DNA of 7,038 nucleotides from PCC-6802 sp031388585 (GTDB taxonomy: Bacteria > Cyanobacteriota > Cyanobacteriia > Pseudanabaenales > Pseudanabaenaceae): the NCBI GenBank assembly GCA_031388585.1, contig JANMRU010000262.1, forward strand, positions 1-7,038. Direction: 5' to 3'. A program made the translations under genes and the position numbers. The notes beneath the pieces are model-generated. The model had not been told where the DNA came from. It ran no database searches and worked only from the letters and a program-made list of their open reading frames with translations. How positions within the stretch are numbered: position 1 is the stretch's first letter; each line of letters starts with the position of its first letter. Positions 6,136 through 7,038 of the stretch are shown here, piece after piece.

Positions 6136-6186
6136 GGGGGAGTTTGAGGGCTATGCCCTCAATTGGGGCTATGCCCCAAACCTCCT
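6136..6186 (-). repeat. Double GC-rich hairpin element
   Basis: Two perfect hairpins abut exactly. The first is TTGAGGGC-TAT-GCCCTCAA (6144-6162); the second is TTGGGGC-TAT-GCCCCAA (6163-6179). Outer arms GGGGGAGTTT (6136-6145) and AAACCTCC (6178-6185) are partly complementary. The element lies between the adaptor gene and petJ, both on the - strand. It may end the adaptor transcript; an A6 at 6121-6126 gives a U-tract on the - strand, but about ten bases beyond the element. A related core, GGGGCATTGCCCC, is inside element B, so this is probably a dispersed palindromic repeat family. Confidence 0.6.
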
Positions 6187-6228
6187 TTAAATATGGATCT
6201 TCTGTTAGTTCTACGTAAGGTGAGTTAT

Positions 6229-7038
6229 TTAGTTATTCTGTGGCTGTTTAGATTCAGGTAGGTTGAGAAAAACACTCTCCCCAGAACTTACACCCTTAAG
6301 AATTTGGGTGCGATTATTTACCGTTATCCCCAAAGTTACAGGGCGAAACTGAGGTTTGTTATTCCCATCAGGTAGGAGCAAACCCGTCTGATTATTTTCC
6401 GTCACAATCGCCACGGTCGGAACCACTAAAGCATTATTAATCGACTGACCGACAAGCTTCAGATCGGTATTCATGCCAGACTGTAATTCATTCTTGCCAG
6501 TTTCCAAGATAATACGCACCTGAAAAGAGGTGACATTTTGTTCGACAATCGCCTCAGGAGCAATCAAACGCACCCGCCCTTTAAATACCTTGTCGGGGTA
6601 GGCATCAGCCACGATCTCTACCGCTTGCCCGACGCGAATTTGCCCAATATCGACTTCAGGCACCTTGGCTAAAATTTCCAGTCCATTACCTACGGCCACA
6701 ATTGATGTAGAAGTGGCTGAACTTGTTGTTGAAGCTGAAGTGGTAGGCGTTACAAACGATCCCACATTCGTAAACTTTTGCGTGATCTTGCCAGCAAAAG
6801 GAGCACGAATGATCGTATCTTCCAACTGTACTTCCACAATTTTGATTTTGGCGATCGCTTCTTGAACCTGCGCCTCTGCTTGGGCAATTTCCTCAGGACG
6901 AGTGCCATTATTTAACAGATCGAGTTGGCGTTGCTGTTCGCGTAGATTAGCGGCCGTTGCTGTTTGATCTGCCATCAGCTCATCAAGGCGATCGCGCGTA
7001 ATCGCCCCTTGACTCTCTAGATCTTTATTCCTCGACAC
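6229..7038 (-). CDS. HlyD/MacA-type periplasmic adaptor subunit of an efflux system, N-terminus outside the window
   Basis: The C-terminal 269 residues of a membrane fusion protein that links an inner-membrane exporter (ABC MacB-like or RND) to an outer-membrane channel. The frame stays open to the right edge, where its first codon is GTG; this is probably internal. Visible parts in order: the descending helix of the coiled-coil hairpin (about 1-70, with LESQGAITRDRLDEL and LLNNGTRPEEIAQAEAQVQEA), the second lipoyl half (about 71-98, EDTIIRAPFAGKIT), a Ser/Thr-rich loop (99-112), a beta-barrel domain (about 113-200, with VPEVDIGQIRVGQAVEIVAD), and a membrane-proximal end (VVPTVAIV, FRPVTLGI, GVSSGESVFLNLPE). 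The close match is to cyanobacterial adaptors usually next to MacB-type ABC genes. No exporter gene follows it here; the next gene downstream is petJ, so a partner would lie beyond the right edge. Confidence 0.9.
   Translation of the reverse strand: MSRNKDLESQGAITRDRLDELMADQTATAANLREQQRQLDLLNNGTRPEEIAQAEAQVQEAIAKIKIVEVQLEDTIIRAPFAGKITQKFTNVGSFVTPTTSASTTSSATSTSIVAVGNGLEILAKVPEVDIGQIRVGQAVEIVADAYPDKVFKGRVRLIAPEAIVEQNVTSFQVRIILETGKNELQSGMNTDLKLVGQSINNALVVPTVAIVTENNQTGLLLPDGNNKPQFRPVTLGITVNNRTQILKGVSSGESVFLNLPESKQPQNN

Overview
The window looks like a cyanobacterial chromosome. At least eight perfect copies of the HIP1 octamer GCGATCGC lie in 7 kb. There is a cytochrome c6 gene, a DUF928 gene, and a secreted protein that joins a haemagglutinin-type export domain to a CHAT protease domain; all of these are typical of filamentous or Pseudanabaena-like cyanobacteria. 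The genus is inference only.

Left part (1-1251): the 3' end of a DUF928 gene on the + strand, whose reading frame runs off the left edge. It is followed by a stem-loop and a convincing intrinsic terminator. Next come two abutting elements with terminal inverted repeats (848-1029 and 1026-1144) that look like non-autonomous MITEs. A short leader with a good Shine-Dalgarno then precedes the next gene.

Centre (1252-4458): one large + strand gene of 1068 residues. It has a signal peptide, a TPS/filamentous haemagglutinin N-terminal domain, a beta-rich middle, a Ser/Thr/Asn/Gly-rich linker, a coiled coil, and a C-terminal CHAT domain with His909 and Cys951 as the expected catalytic pair. DUF928 and CHAT/TPS proteins are often neighbours in cyanobacteria, so the two genes probably serve one envelope or secretion function. 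The terminator between them argues for separate transcripts. No TpsB transporter gene is in the window.

Right part (4459-7038): about 450 bp with hairpins but no convincing gene. Next is a + strand gene for a basic, Ala/Lys/Pro-rich protein with a C-terminal winged-helix-like domain, possibly nucleoid-associated. Facing it on the - strand is a cytochrome c6 gene (petJ) with unusual residues around its axial methionine. A pair of perfect G/C-rich hairpins follows. Last is the C-terminal part of a HlyD/MacA-type periplasmic adaptor on the - strand, running off the right edge. The right-hand genes show no obvious functional link to the TPS-CHAT locus.
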